DNA from: an uncultured Saprospiraceae bacterium
GTDB lineage: Bacteria > Bacteroidota > Bacteroidia > Chitinophagales > Saprospiraceae
Direction: 5' to 3'
DNA: 53,551 nt
Assembly: GCA_905480595.1 (NCBI GenBank)
Contig: CAJQQY010000007.1
Coordinates: 1 to 53,551, forward strand
Every line of letters begins with the position of its first letter. The stretch's first letter is position 1. Both the position numbers and the translations under genes were made by a program. Of this stretch, positions 25,239-32,907 are shown in pieces. Below the pieces are notes generated by a model that worked only from the letters and a program-made list of their open reading frames with translations, was not told the origin of the DNA and searched no databases.

Positions 25239-25826
25239 TTATTCACTTTCTTTTTCGTAAGAACTGCCGTCTAAAAATTCGGTAGTAAAATGATCATTTC
25301 GAGTAGGTTGAGAGAATTTCTTTTCATTAAATTCTTTCGATTTACCTTTTGGAATCGAAAGGCTTTTCCAACCATCTCCCTTTATCATCCTAGCAATATA
25401 AACGATTTGACCTACATGATAAGCATAATGTGCCAGTTGTCGATTAACTGCCTCAATTATGGAGTGGGATTGATTTCTGATAAAAATCTTTTGATCAAAA
25501 TTGTCTACATTGATAGAATCTAATGCTGAAAAAAGACACCCCCAACCTGCTTCCCATTTTTCTAACAATTCATTTACATCCTTAATATCTGCCTCAAATT
25601 CCGCTTCTCTCTGACGCCATTCTTTCTCTCCATCACTTGTCAAAAAATCAGTCCATCGAGATAACATATTTCCCCACATGTGTTTTACAATAATCGCAAT
25701 GGAATTACTTTCTTGATTATATTGCCAGAATAAATCTTTATCATTTAATTGGGCAAAACTACGATCACCTAGCATTTTATAATACTCGAATTGCTTCCTA
25801 GTGGAGGTCAAAAACATATCTTTCAT
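25239..25826 (-). CDS. DUF1572 (DinB-fold) protein
   Basis: 195 residues, four-helix-bundle DinB superfamily, DUF1572 branch. Family motifs: NSIAIIVKHMWGNMLSRWTD then FLTSDGEKEWR near residues 40-70, and QLAHYAYHVGQIVYIARMIK then GDGWKSLSIPKGKS near 130-165. Metal-ligand His residues (KHMWGN; HYAYH) are present. Known relatives include metal-dependent thiol transferases for bacillithiol or mycothiol, but many have no known activity. It follows the next DinB gene by 10 bases, so the two form an operon. Confidence 0.92.
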   Translation of the reverse strand: MKDMFLTSTRKQFEYYKMLGDRSFAQLNDKDLFWQYNQESNSIAIIVKHMWGNMLSRWTDFLTSDGEKEWRQREAEFEADIKDVNELLEKWEAGWGCLFSALDSINVDNFDQKIFIRNQSHSIIEAVNRQLAHYAYHVGQIVYIARMIKGDGWKSLSIPKGKSKEFNEKKFSQPTRNDHFTTEFLDGSSYEKESE

Positions 25827-25836
25827 AACAATTCTT

Positions 25837-26412
25837 TTACAGGTTATTAATTTTTACTTTTTTATAACTTTCATTCAATTGCTTCATCGTTCTTAAGTGA
25901 TGTTCATTATGAAAAATGGTAAAAAACAACATCTCTCGAACAGTTAACTTTCCTAAAAGTGGATGTGGTAATTTAAATCGATCTAAACTATTTTCAGACC
26001 ATTGATTAATCCGATTTGGAAATTTACTTCCAATCAAATTCCAATTTTCTAAGAACTTTTCTTTCGAAATGGATTCAACGTTTTTGGAAACAAACCCGCC
26101 TCCATTTGCAGGAGCTAGTCCTTGACTTAATTTTAAATGGTAATTCGATTTCAATGTTTCAAATTTTTCTGAACCGCTAAATGAAACACCAAAAGCAAGT
26201 AAGATGAGTTTATTCTTTTTCAAGACAGAAGCTATTGGCTTAGTCGATTGAATTAAATGATCTAAGTTTTCAGCAATCGACCACTTTCCATTTCTTTTTT
26301 CATAAAAAATATCATTAGGTGTAGATTTAATACAAGCGGCAACATTATCGAAACTTGTCTGTAACGATTCGATGATTTCACTTTTTGAGTAGATTGTTTT
26401 CGTAAGTTCCAT
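25837..26412 (-). CDS. DinB-superfamily protein (DinB_2-like)
   Basis: 191 residues. WSIAENLDHLIQSTKP near residue 45 gives the first His, and FTIFHNEHHLRTMKQLNE near the C-terminus gives the last His pair, the usual metal site of DinB proteins. First gene of a two-gene operon with a DUF1572 protein. It has a clear promoter whose spacer contains a TetR-like operator. Two DinB proteins under a regulator with a reactive-ligand-type domain suggest a detoxification or thiol-conjugation role; this is inference. Confidence 0.88.
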   Translation of the reverse strand: MELTKTIYSKSEIIESLQTSFDNVAACIKSTPNDIFYEKRNGKWSIAENLDHLIQSTKPIASVLKKNKLILLAFGVSFSGSEKFETLKSNYHLKLSQGLAPANGGGFVSKNVESISKEKFLENWNLIGSKFPNRINQWSENSLDRFKLPHPLLGKLTVREMLFFTIFHNEHHLRTMKQLNESYKKVKINNL

Positions 26413-26437
26413 TGTCAGTAGTTTTATTAATTTTTGT

Positions 26438-26469
26438 CAAAAATAAACCAATCGGTCTTTTTTATCAAA
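26438..26469 (-). promoter_or_regulatory. Promoter of the DinB operon with TetR-type operator in the spacer
   Basis: On the minus strand TTTG (26466-26469), a 20-base spacer and TATTTTTG (26438-26445) fit the Bacteroidota consensus. The operator-like AAGACCGATTGGTTT (26445-26459) fills most of the spacer and touches the -7 box, the classical position for repression. Confidence 0.65.
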
Positions 26470-26583
26470 TAATTATAAAACTTTAACATTTGACTTTTTT
26501 CCCAATATGCTTTTCCTATACCTTACAACTGACATTTTGGAAAATATTTATTCTAAAAATGTAAGAATCCATTTCGCAAATTT

Positions 26584-26591
26584 TACCTTTG
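26584..26591 (+). promoter_or_regulatory. Candidate -7 element of the folK transcript
   Basis: TACCTTTG followed by C fits TAnnTTTG, about 50 bases before the folK start. No TTG at a good distance. Confidence 0.4.
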
Positions 26592-26639
26592 CTAATCTGA
26601 AATTTTAAATACTTAATTAACTGATTTTTCATTATTGAC

Positions 26640-27152
26640 ATGGCAGAAAAACAAACGATTTATCTTCATACTGGCAGCAATCTGGGAGATCGATTTTCCT
26701 ATATGGCACAAGCTTGCGAAATGATTGAAAAACATGTGGGCAAAGTTTCTAGGAAATCTCGGTTATATGAAACGGAAGCCTGGGGAATGAAAGATCAACC
26801 TGATTTTATCAATCAGGCTTTGGAAGTTCAAACTGAACTAGTGCCAGAAGAAGTTCTTTTTCACATCAAAAAGATTGAAAAAGAAATTGGTCGTCAAGAA
26901 AATAAAAAATGGCATGAGCGTATTATCGATATCGATATTTTGTTTTATGAAGATCTTAAATTTTCTAGCGAAAAATTAAAAATCCCTCATCCACATTGTC
27001 ATGAACGAATGTTCGTTTTAGTACCTTTGATGGAAATTGCAGGTGATTTTACTCATCCAATCTTGGATTTAACAATTGAAGAATTGTATTTGGATTGTAA
27101 GGATCCATTGGAGGTTTACATGTTGGATCATGGTAATGATGAGGAAGAATAG
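26640..27152 (+). CDS. folK: 2-amino-4-hydroxy-6-hydroxymethyldihydropteridine pyrophosphokinase
   Basis: Transfers pyrophosphate from ATP to 6-hydroxymethyl-7,8-dihydropterin in folate synthesis, in the cytoplasm. 170 residues, the usual size. Motifs: LHTGSNLGDRFSYMAQACEM at the N-terminus; SRLYETEAWG then QPDFINQALEV; KIEKEIGRQENKKWHERIID then IDILFYEDL, with the two Mg-binding Asp in DIDIL; IPHPHCHERMFVLVPLMEI then A. The order and all conserved residues are as expected. It is followed by a very strong hairpin and then a deoxynucleoside kinase gene, a gene pair common in Bacteroidota. Confidence 0.97.
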   Translation: MAEKQTIYLHTGSNLGDRFSYMAQACEMIEKHVGKVSRKSRLYETEAWGMKDQPDFINQALEVQTELVPEEVLFHIKKIEKEIGRQENKKWHERIIDIDILFYEDLKFSSEKLKIPHPHCHERMFVLVPLMEIAGDFTHPILDLTIEELYLDCKDPLEVYMLDHGNDEEE

Positions 27153-27159
27153 GAAATCA

Positions 27160-27206
27160 TTTGCGTTTTTACTTTCGCCTTGAAAGGGCGAAAGTAAAAA
27201 CGCAAA
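27160..27206. terminator. Very long perfect hairpin after folK
   Basis: Arms 27160-27179 and 27187-27206 are perfectly complementary over 20 bases with a 7-base loop (ttgaaag). The stem contains TTTTTACTTTCGCC. It separates folK from the kinase gene; GC-richest part is at the top. Terminator or RNase-processing structure. Confidence 0.8.
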
Positions 27207-27265
27207 ATAATTAATCAACTGAATTGCAATACTTAAACAAACATAATTACACATACCATTAACAA

Positions 27266-27919
27266 ATGAGTACCCCGTTCCCATATAACTTTATTGCCAT
27301 AGAAGGTAATCTTGGCGCTGGAAAAACCACTCTCTGCCAAAAATTACAGGATGAATACAATTGTAAATTGTTGCTCGAACAATTTGCTGACAATCCATTT
27401 TTAGCTAATTTTTATGAAAACCCTGAACGATATGCCTTCCCTGTTGAGTTGTTTTTTATGACGGAACGTCACAAGCAACTGCAGCAACATTTAACACAAC
27501 GGGATCTTTTTCAAGACCTCATTGTGTCTGATTATTTCTTTGTGAAAACATTATTATTTGCTAAAAATAATTTGAATGCGGAAGAATATCGATTGTTCCA
27601 AAGACTGTTTCAGGTACTAAATGCTTCTTTCCCAAAACCTGATATTTTAGTTTTTTTACATCGCTCGGTAGAAGGTGCGATGGCAAATATCAAGAAAAGA
27701 GGAAGAGATTATGAACAAGATATCTCTGCTGAATATTTGCAAAAGGTTCAAGACGTTTATTATGAATTTATCCGAACGGAAACTTCCATTCCGATTTTGA
27801 TAATTGATGTAGAGAAAATCGATTTTGTAAAAAGTAAGGTACATTATGATATGATCATCGATGCGTTGAAAGAAACTTATCAGCCAGGAGTTCATCATTT
27901 GAGTTTTGTAAATACCTGA
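27266..27919 (+). CDS. Deoxynucleoside kinase (dAdo/dGuo/dCyd kinase family)
   Basis: Phosphorylates deoxynucleosides for salvage. 217 residues. P-loop IEGNLGAGKTTLCQKL (residues about 9-24), then LLLEQFADNPFLANFYENPE, FFMTERHKQL (quinone-type substrate pocket residues), LIVSDYFFVKTLLFAKNNL in the place of the DRS-like motif, LVFLHRSVEGAMANIKKRGR then DYEQDIS forming the LID with catalytic Arg residues. Base preference cannot be predicted from sequence. Sits directly behind folK but after a strong hairpin. Confidence 0.93.
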   Translation: MSTPFPYNFIAIEGNLGAGKTTLCQKLQDEYNCKLLLEQFADNPFLANFYENPERYAFPVELFFMTERHKQLQQHLTQRDLFQDLIVSDYFFVKTLLFAKNNLNAEEYRLFQRLFQVLNASFPKPDILVFLHRSVEGAMANIKKRGRDYEQDISAEYLQKVQDVYYEFIRTETSIPILIIDVEKIDFVKSKVHYDMIIDALKETYQPGVHHLSFVNT

Positions 27920-28025
27920 TTTTATTTGAAATTCTTCCATATCTTAGTGAGAACAATGCTTATTTAGTAAAAATGACTAGAGTCATCATCTTAAAATTAA
28001 TCCCCTAAAAGAATTTCTTTTTGCT

Positions 28026-28481
28026 ATGATTCAAATGCTTCGAACCAATATTCATCATCCCAAATTTAAATTTTTGGTTGAACAACTTGATGCCGAACTT
28101 GTTGAAATGTACGGTGATCAAATGGAGTTTTTCGGCCCTCATAATATTTTAGAAGAAGAGACTTTTGCCTTAGTCGCTTTACAAGATAATGAACCAGTTG
28201 CCATTGGTGCATTTCGAGAAATGAATAAAAATGGAGATGTCGAAATCAAAAGAATGTTTGTCCCAATCAAGCATCGGGGCAAAGGATTTAGTAAATTGAT
28301 CTTGCAAGAGTTAGAAAACTGGGCAAAAGAAGCAAATTACACTTGCTCAAAATTAGAGACAGGTGACAAAAACGTAACCGCAATTTCTCTTTATCTTAAT
28401 GCTGGTTATAAAAAAATCAATTTATTTGATCCTTATATTGGAGTCGAGAATAGTTTATGTTTTGCAAAAAATTTAATTTAG
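28026..28481 (+). CDS. GNAT-family N-acetyltransferase
   Basis: 151 residues (an internal ATG at 28035 could also be the start). Acetyl-CoA site: VEIKRMFVPIKHRGKGFSKL then ILQELENWA, containing the R/Q-x-x-G-x-G/A-like RGKGF. The later AISLYLNAGYKKINLF is the conserved motif B. AVGAFREMNKNGDVEIKRMF-type strand order fits small GNATs acting on amines of metabolites. Overlaps nothing; the SGNH gene begins 6 bases after its stop, so they are probably co-transcribed. Confidence 0.9.
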   Translation: MIQMLRTNIHHPKFKFLVEQLDAELVEMYGDQMEFFGPHNILEEETFALVALQDNEPVAIGAFREMNKNGDVEIKRMFVPIKHRGKGFSKLILQELENWAKEANYTCSKLETGDKNVTAISLYLNAGYKKINLFDPYIGVENSLCFAKNLI

Positions 28482-28487
28482 AAAATA

Positions 28488-29291
28488 ATGAATCAACTAA
28501 AATACATCTTTAATTTTATTTACAATTTACCACTTATTCCTATTATCTATTTTCAAGGAAAAAGAATAAAAGCGACCGTCCCTGTATTGCCAGATGCAAT
28601 CGGTCTTGAAGGTGTAGAAGGTCAGTCCGATCAACAAATTAATTTACTCACCTTGGGCGAATCTTCAATTGCAGGTGTCGGTGTCGATCATCATAAAAAT
28701 GGATTAACGGGAGCATTGGCTCAATCTCTTTTCCAAAAATATAATTCTAAAATAAATTGGAAAGTAGTCGCTAAAAGTGGTTATACTGCCCAACGAGTAG
28801 TGAGAGAGTTGATTCCCCAAATTGGTAATTTCCAACCTGATATTATTGTCATTGGATTGGGAGCGAACGATGCTTTTAAATTTAATAGTCCTCGAAAGTG
28901 GCGAGCAACCATGAATACGCTATTTACAAGACTTAATAATACATTTCCAAATGCAAAAACGGTATGTATAAATATGCCTCCAATCCATGAATTTCCAGCT
29001 TTTACTCCGATGATGAAACGGACAATTGGAAGTATGGTTAATCTTTTGGGTGACGAATTAAAAGACCTTACTACAAAATTTGACAACGTTTTTTACTTAG
29101 AGGATAAGTTGACTTTTGAGAGTTGGATCCACAAATTTGATCGACCAATGCAATCAAGTGATTTCTTTAGTGATGGTGTTCATCCTTCAGCGTTAACTTA
29201 TCAAACTTGGGGACAAGATGTTGGAAAATATATTTTTGAAAACAACCTCTTGGATCACTTACATAAAAAATGGAACGAGTTTGGACATTGA
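28488..29291 (+). CDS. SGNH/GDSL-type esterase or hydrolase
   Basis: 267 residues. Block I: LLTLGESSIAGVGV with nucleophile Ser in GES. Block II Gly: KSGYTAQRVV. Block III: DIIVIGLGANDAFKFN with Asn of GAND. Block V: SDGVHPSALTYQTWGQDV with Asp and His. So all four SGNH residues are visible. The N-terminal hydrophobic stretch (YIFNFIYNLPLIPIIYFQG, residues 5-23) may be a membrane anchor rather than a cleaved signal. Similar proteins hydrolyse or transfer acyl groups on lipids or glycans. In an operon with the GNAT gene. Confidence 0.88.
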   Translation: MNQLKYIFNFIYNLPLIPIIYFQGKRIKATVPVLPDAIGLEGVEGQSDQQINLLTLGESSIAGVGVDHHKNGLTGALAQSLFQKYNSKINWKVVAKSGYTAQRVVRELIPQIGNFQPDIIVIGLGANDAFKFNSPRKWRATMNTLFTRLNNTFPNAKTVCINMPPIHEFPAFTPMMKRTIGSMVNLLGDELKDLTTKFDNVFYLEDKLTFESWIHKFDRPMQSSDFFSDGVHPSALTYQTWGQDVGKYIFENNLLDHLHKKWNEFGH

Positions 29292-29351
29292 ACTTTTTGA
29301 TTAAGTTTTTTGGTTAATAGGTCAATAACAAAATAACTTAATATCCATTCT

Positions 29352-29855
29352 ATGAAAATTGTAATTGATGTCGGCTACGATGAAAAAAAAGCTAATGCTG
29401 CAAGTATTAGTTTTCAAAATTGGGGAGACTCCTCTCCTTCAGATTCTAAAAAAATTCTTCTAGAAAATATTGCGGACTACGAACCTGGCAAATTCTATTT
29501 GCGAGAACTACCTTGTATTATGGCTAGCATAAATCAATATGATTTGAATCAAGTGGATACCATTATCATTGATGGTTTTGTCTGGTTGAATAGTGAAAAG
29601 AAACCTGGTTTGGGTGCTTACCTTTTTGAAAAATTGGCGAAAAAAATTCCTATTATCGGAGTGGCGAAAAGGAAATTTCATGGAGAAAATATTTTTATGG
29701 AAACTATCCAACGTGGAGAAAGTAAAAATCCTTTGTTTATTACGGCAGAAGGAATTGAAGTCGCGAAAGCGGCAAGGTTGATTAAAAATATGCACGGGGA
29801 ATTTCGAATTCCGACTTTGTTGAAGGCGGTAGATCAGTTATCGAGGGAGTGGTGA
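29352..29855 (+). CDS. Endonuclease V family protein, short form
   Basis: Endonuclease V cleaves next to deoxyinosine or inosine in nucleic acid. 167 residues against about 220 for E. coli Nfi. Recognisable: IDVGYDEKKANAASISF (first Asp), DYEPGKFYLRELPCIMAS (the Y-x-P-G...R-E motif with catalytic Glu), TIIIDGFVWLN (second Asp), KKPGLGAYLFEKL and IPIIGVAKRKFHG. The PYIP-wedge is replaced and the HPRR segment after the second Asp is absent (LNSEKKPGLG), so substrate choice may differ from Nfi. Active-site carboxylates are present. It is the last gene of its direction before a 600-base gene-free block. Confidence 0.82.
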   Translation: MKIVIDVGYDEKKANAASISFQNWGDSSPSDSKKILLENIADYEPGKFYLRELPCIMASINQYDLNQVDTIIIDGFVWLNSEKKPGLGAYLFEKLAKKIPIIGVAKRKFHGENIFMETIQRGESKNPLFITAEGIEVAKAARLIKNMHGEFRIPTLLKAVDQLSREW

Positions 29856-30248
29856 TTTTTGTTAGAAAGTGAAGTTTCGATTATTTTGAAAAACCCCATT
29901 TCTCGACTTTTTTTGCTTGATCAAAAATAGGCAAGACATACCGACTGGATATGGCGGCATAAAAAAATCAAGGCTGTATTCTTTTTTTAACTAAAAATAA
30001 AATTCAAAAAGACTAAACCGTTTGAAACTAGCAAATCCTTTTTCTCTTTGCTGCGCTAGCCATTGCATGCTCAAACAGAAAACTGTTTTTAACGCCTTTT
30101 CAAATTCAATTTTCCTAAAAAGAATAAGGCCGAAATTTAAATGGCAACATTCGTTGTTGAATTGAAAGGAAAACATTTCGATTTTAGTTTGACCTTATAG
30201 AAAATTGGTACAGTTCTTAACTTGGTTTTTGAGGGAGGATTTAGAGCT

Positions 30249-30331
30249 AGCAGTCCTGTTTGAGGACACCTTAGAAAATCTTGACGAGGAACGAGTCTTA
30301 GATTTTCTTGGTGGAGGAGTTTGGACTGTGC
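30249..30331. repeat. Large imperfect inverted repeat (possible structured RNA or MITE-like element)
   Basis: CACC-TT-AGAAAATCT (30267-30281) faces AGATTTTCT-T-GGTG (30300-30313) around a GACGAGGAACGAGTC loop. Outside these, GCAGTCC (30249-30255) faces GGACTGTGC (30323-30331), and GTCCT/AGGAC forms a local hairpin. The pairing continues with internal loops across about 80 bases. Confidence 0.45.
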
Positions 30332-30394
30332 AAGCAAAAAAAATCAAGTTTAGAAATGTTTCAATTTTATATAAAGTCTTGATTTTTTTTGCTT
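30332..30394. terminator. 17-base perfect inverted repeat
   Basis: AAGC followed by eight A and TCAAG (30332-30348) pairs perfectly with CTTGA followed by eight T and GCTT (30378-30394), 29-base loop. A second small hairpin (CTTCG with seven T, then seven A with TGAAG) follows at 30391-30420. It lies 70 bases after the AAA+ gene stop on the minus strand. Confidence 0.6.
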
Positions 30395-30464
30395 CGTTTT
30401 TTTATCAAGAAAAAAATGAAGAAGGCTAATATTGAAAGAATACATTATTCAAAATTTCATCTCT

Positions 30465-32735
30465 CTACTTTTTAACCTTCACCTTCAATCCACCTTCATA
30501 CCCCAACTCCACCCCAACATCTTCCACCTTCGGGTTTCCCAAAAACCAATTTGCAAAAGGCCTCACCACTTCCTGTTCAATTGCCCGTTGCAAAGGACGC
30601 GCACCATACCTTTCATCAAACCCAACTTCCAACAAGTGATCAATTAATTTTTTAGAAAAATGAAGTTTGATTTTTCGCTTGACGATACCCTCTCGTTTTT
30701 TTACATCATCCAATTCCAGCATCGTAATTTTCCGAATGTCCTCTTTTTTTAAAGCATTAAACATCACAATGCTATCAATTCTATTGACAAACTCAGGACG
30801 GAAAAATCCAGAAATGGCAGACATATATTTATCCTCTGCACTCGTCGTGTCTTTGAACGTCACGCTCTTTCGATTGCTTGCTCCAAGGTTCGTAGTCATG
30901 ATCACAATCGTATTTCGGAAGTTAGTTACTCGCCCAAAAGCATCAACCAATATCCCTTCATCCAATACAGTCAGCAAAGCATCAAAGATAGAAGGGTCAG
31001 CTTTTTCTACCTCATCCAACAACAACACAGCAAATGGTTTCTCTCGAATTTCTTCGACCAATTTCCCAACATTTTTCCCTCCGCCGATCAATTGAATAAT
31101 CTGACTTGGATGCTGAAACTCACTCATGTCAATTCGAACCAAAGGGTTTTTAGTTTGCCCTTTTCCAAAAAAATATCCAGCAAGTGCTTTGGCACTTTGG
31201 GTTTTTCCAACTCCAGTTGGTCCAGCGAATAACATCGTCTGAATTGGTTTTTTAGGATTATTTAATCCTGCTTTAAAAACCGTAACAACATCAGTCAAGT
31301 TTTGAATCGCATCAGGCTGACCTATAATTTTTGATGTAAAATATTTTTCTAAATCTCCTTTTTTCAATAATAAATCATCCCGCAAAAAGAGTTCAGGCAA
31401 GCCCGTTTGTTGAGTTAAATTTTTAATTACTTCTTTCGAATCAATTTTTTCGTACTCACTCAATTTAGCATCATTGACACATTGCTCTAAAAACCGAACA
31501 GCTTTTCCTGGAAAACTTTCATAAGGATAATATCTCAACAACAATCGATAAGCCAATGTAACAGCATTATTAGAAATCCTAACTTTCAAATTCTTTTGGC
31601 AAAAATCAGCAAACTGATTCATTACACTATAAACTTGTTTTTCACTTAACTCATCAATATTTACAATTTGAAAACACTCCGAAAAACCAGGTAAGAATCG
31701 TCGAATACTTTCCAACTCTTGATGAGTCACTTCACCAATAATTTGAAAGTCATTTTCTCTCAAAAAATTAATCATAAACGCCGCCACACTATCTTCAGGC
31801 GAGTCCCCTCCCGTTCGCAATAATTGAACAACATCCTCCACCCAAAGAATTCCATCGGCTTCACTCAACTCATCCAGTAAGTCTTCCACGGACTTTTGCC
31901 ACTCGCCCAAATACTTGGCACTTGCCGTAATTCTCTGTGCTCGAATTCGCCAAAATGAAATATCAAATTTTTCTTTTTTTGCTTTGGAAGTAATTTTTCG
32001 AATCGCAGCTTTGAGTACAGCACTTTTCCCAACACCATGTTTTCCTACCACTAGAACATTAGTTCTCATTTTAAGAATATTGTCGGAAACGTCAATTACC
32101 TTTTGCTCCAACTCCCAAGCTGCTTCTGGAAAACGACTTTGATTTCTTCGAACCGCTTTCGCGTAAGGATACTTCTCAGCCAACTTCGGAAGCACCGTAT
32201 ATTCAAATTCAAACTTAAATCTGTCCCAATCCATCTCTTCATCGTTTTTCACTTTCATCGTGAACATATCCAATTTTGGAACTGGATATTGTAGATGCCG
32301 ATAAATTTCTTCTGGTGACATTCGATTAAAATGATCCGTCGCAAAATGATTAATCAGCGTTTTTAATTGTTTATGTTCGTAATAAAAAAATTGCTCATTT
32401 AGCATCGGCATATGACAAACATATTGTCCCTCTTGCTCTTCTCCATATACGATCGCCAATGGAACTTTTACATCTGTATTACTGACAAAAGTTCCACGAG
32501 ACAATTGCTCCCGAGGACGAACTTTTACTTCTACCATTTTGAAACGCGGTTCTTCCAAGCCAATTTCAATATACTCCGCTCTCTTTTTATATTTTTTTTG
32601 TAAATGTTCTAGGATGGAACTTTTAACTGTACGCAAATTCTTCCCTACCATTTGATGTTTTGTTCCCACCAAAAGCCCAAGGACGGCATCGTCACCTAAT
32701 TCAAAATATAAGATTGGAAAATGAAGTGTTTTCAT
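30465..32735 (-). CDS. Clp/Hsp100-like double AAA+ ATPase with atypical rings
   Basis: 756 residues, distantly like ClpA/ClpB/ClpC. The N-terminal 200 residues are not the usual Clp N repeat. Ring 1: Walker A GKHGVGKS (about 231), pore loop AKYLGEW with the aromatic residue kept, Walker B ILWVEDV (VED where ClpB has IDE), and the usual trailing Arg-finger ERRF replaced by SECF. Ring 2: Walker A GPTGVGKT (about 502), Walker B LLLDEVEKAD (about 570), TTN sensor 1, RPEFVNRID Arg finger, sensor 2 YGARPLQRAIE. Where Clp proteins have the GYVG pore loop, this protein has only LIGGGKNVGKLVEEI. So ring 2 looks catalytically intact but lacks the pore tyrosine, and ring 1 looks impaired. No ClpP loop was found. 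Divergent from ettA. Chaperone or remodelling role is likely, substrate unknown. Confidence 0.88.
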   Translation of the reverse strand: MKTLHFPILYFELGDDAVLGLLVGTKHQMVGKNLRTVKSSILEHLQKKYKKRAEYIEIGLEEPRFKMVEVKVRPREQLSRGTFVSNTDVKVPLAIVYGEEQEGQYVCHMPMLNEQFFYYEHKQLKTLINHFATDHFNRMSPEEIYRHLQYPVPKLDMFTMKVKNDEEMDWDRFKFEFEYTVLPKLAEKYPYAKAVRRNQSRFPEAAWELEQKVIDVSDNILKMRTNVLVVGKHGVGKSAVLKAAIRKITSKAKKEKFDISFWRIRAQRITASAKYLGEWQKSVEDLLDELSEADGILWVEDVVQLLRTGGDSPEDSVAAFMINFLRENDFQIIGEVTHQELESIRRFLPGFSECFQIVNIDELSEKQVYSVMNQFADFCQKNLKVRISNNAVTLAYRLLLRYYPYESFPGKAVRFLEQCVNDAKLSEYEKIDSKEVIKNLTQQTGLPELFLRDDLLLKKGDLEKYFTSKIIGQPDAIQNLTDVVTVFKAGLNNPKKPIQTMLFAGPTGVGKTQSAKALAGYFFGKGQTKNPLVRIDMSEFQHPSQIIQLIGGGKNVGKLVEEIREKPFAVLLLDEVEKADPSIFDALLTVLDEGILVDAFGRVTNFRNTIVIMTTNLGASNRKSVTFKDTTSAEDKYMSAISGFFRPEFVNRIDSIVMFNALKKEDIRKITMLELDDVKKREGIVKRKIKLHFSKKLIDHLLEVGFDERYGARPLQRAIEQEVVRPFANWFLGNPKVEDVGVELGYEGGLKVKVKK

Positions 32736-32840
32736 TAAATGTATTTTCTGTAAAAATTTAAGGAGGTGAAAATAATTGGATTTTTTGATAAAATTGAGAA
32801 TTAAGTTTTTTTTATTTTACAATAATCTCGCAAAACCTTT

Positions 32841-32848
32841 TAGTTTTG
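32841..32848 (+). promoter_or_regulatory. Candidate -7 element of ettA
   Basis: TAGTTTTG fits TAnnTTTG, 60 bases before the ATG. No TTG 17-23 bases upstream. Confidence 0.4.
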
Positions 32849-32907
32849 TTCTTTCATAAAAACGAACACATCACATTTAATTTATTATAAAAAAAACTAT
32901 ATAAATA

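Larger units (their letters stand above)
29856..30464. other. 609-base gene-free block with several inverted repeats
   Basis: No ORF here looks real. It holds a folded segment at 30249-30331 and the long hairpin at 30332-30394. The strings TTTTTTTGCTTGATCAAAAA (29909-29928) and, at 30383-30418, TTTTTTTGCTTCG with TATCAAG and a run of A are similar and may be copies. Segment 29990-30180 is compositionally ordinary. The block looks like one or more dispersed intergenic elements, possibly a decayed mobile element; copy number is unknown. Confidence 0.45.

Noticed and set aside
30137..30429. Two overlapping open frames of 66 and 74 codons in the gene-free block
   Set aside because: They overlap inverted repeats on both strands, have no recognisable start context, and their sequence follows the repeat rather than a protein pattern.
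30667..31095. Open frame of 142 codons opposite the AAA+ gene, plus strand
   Set aside because: Mirrors ring 2 of the AAA+ protein; Ser/Thr/Asn-rich with no motif. The minus-strand protein has full AAA+ motifs.
32760..32776. Strong Shine-Dalgarno-like AGGAGGTG on the plus strand upstream of ettA
   Set aside because: Bacteroidota rarely use Shine-Dalgarno sites, and the frame that follows ends after 28 codons; a chance match is likelier.
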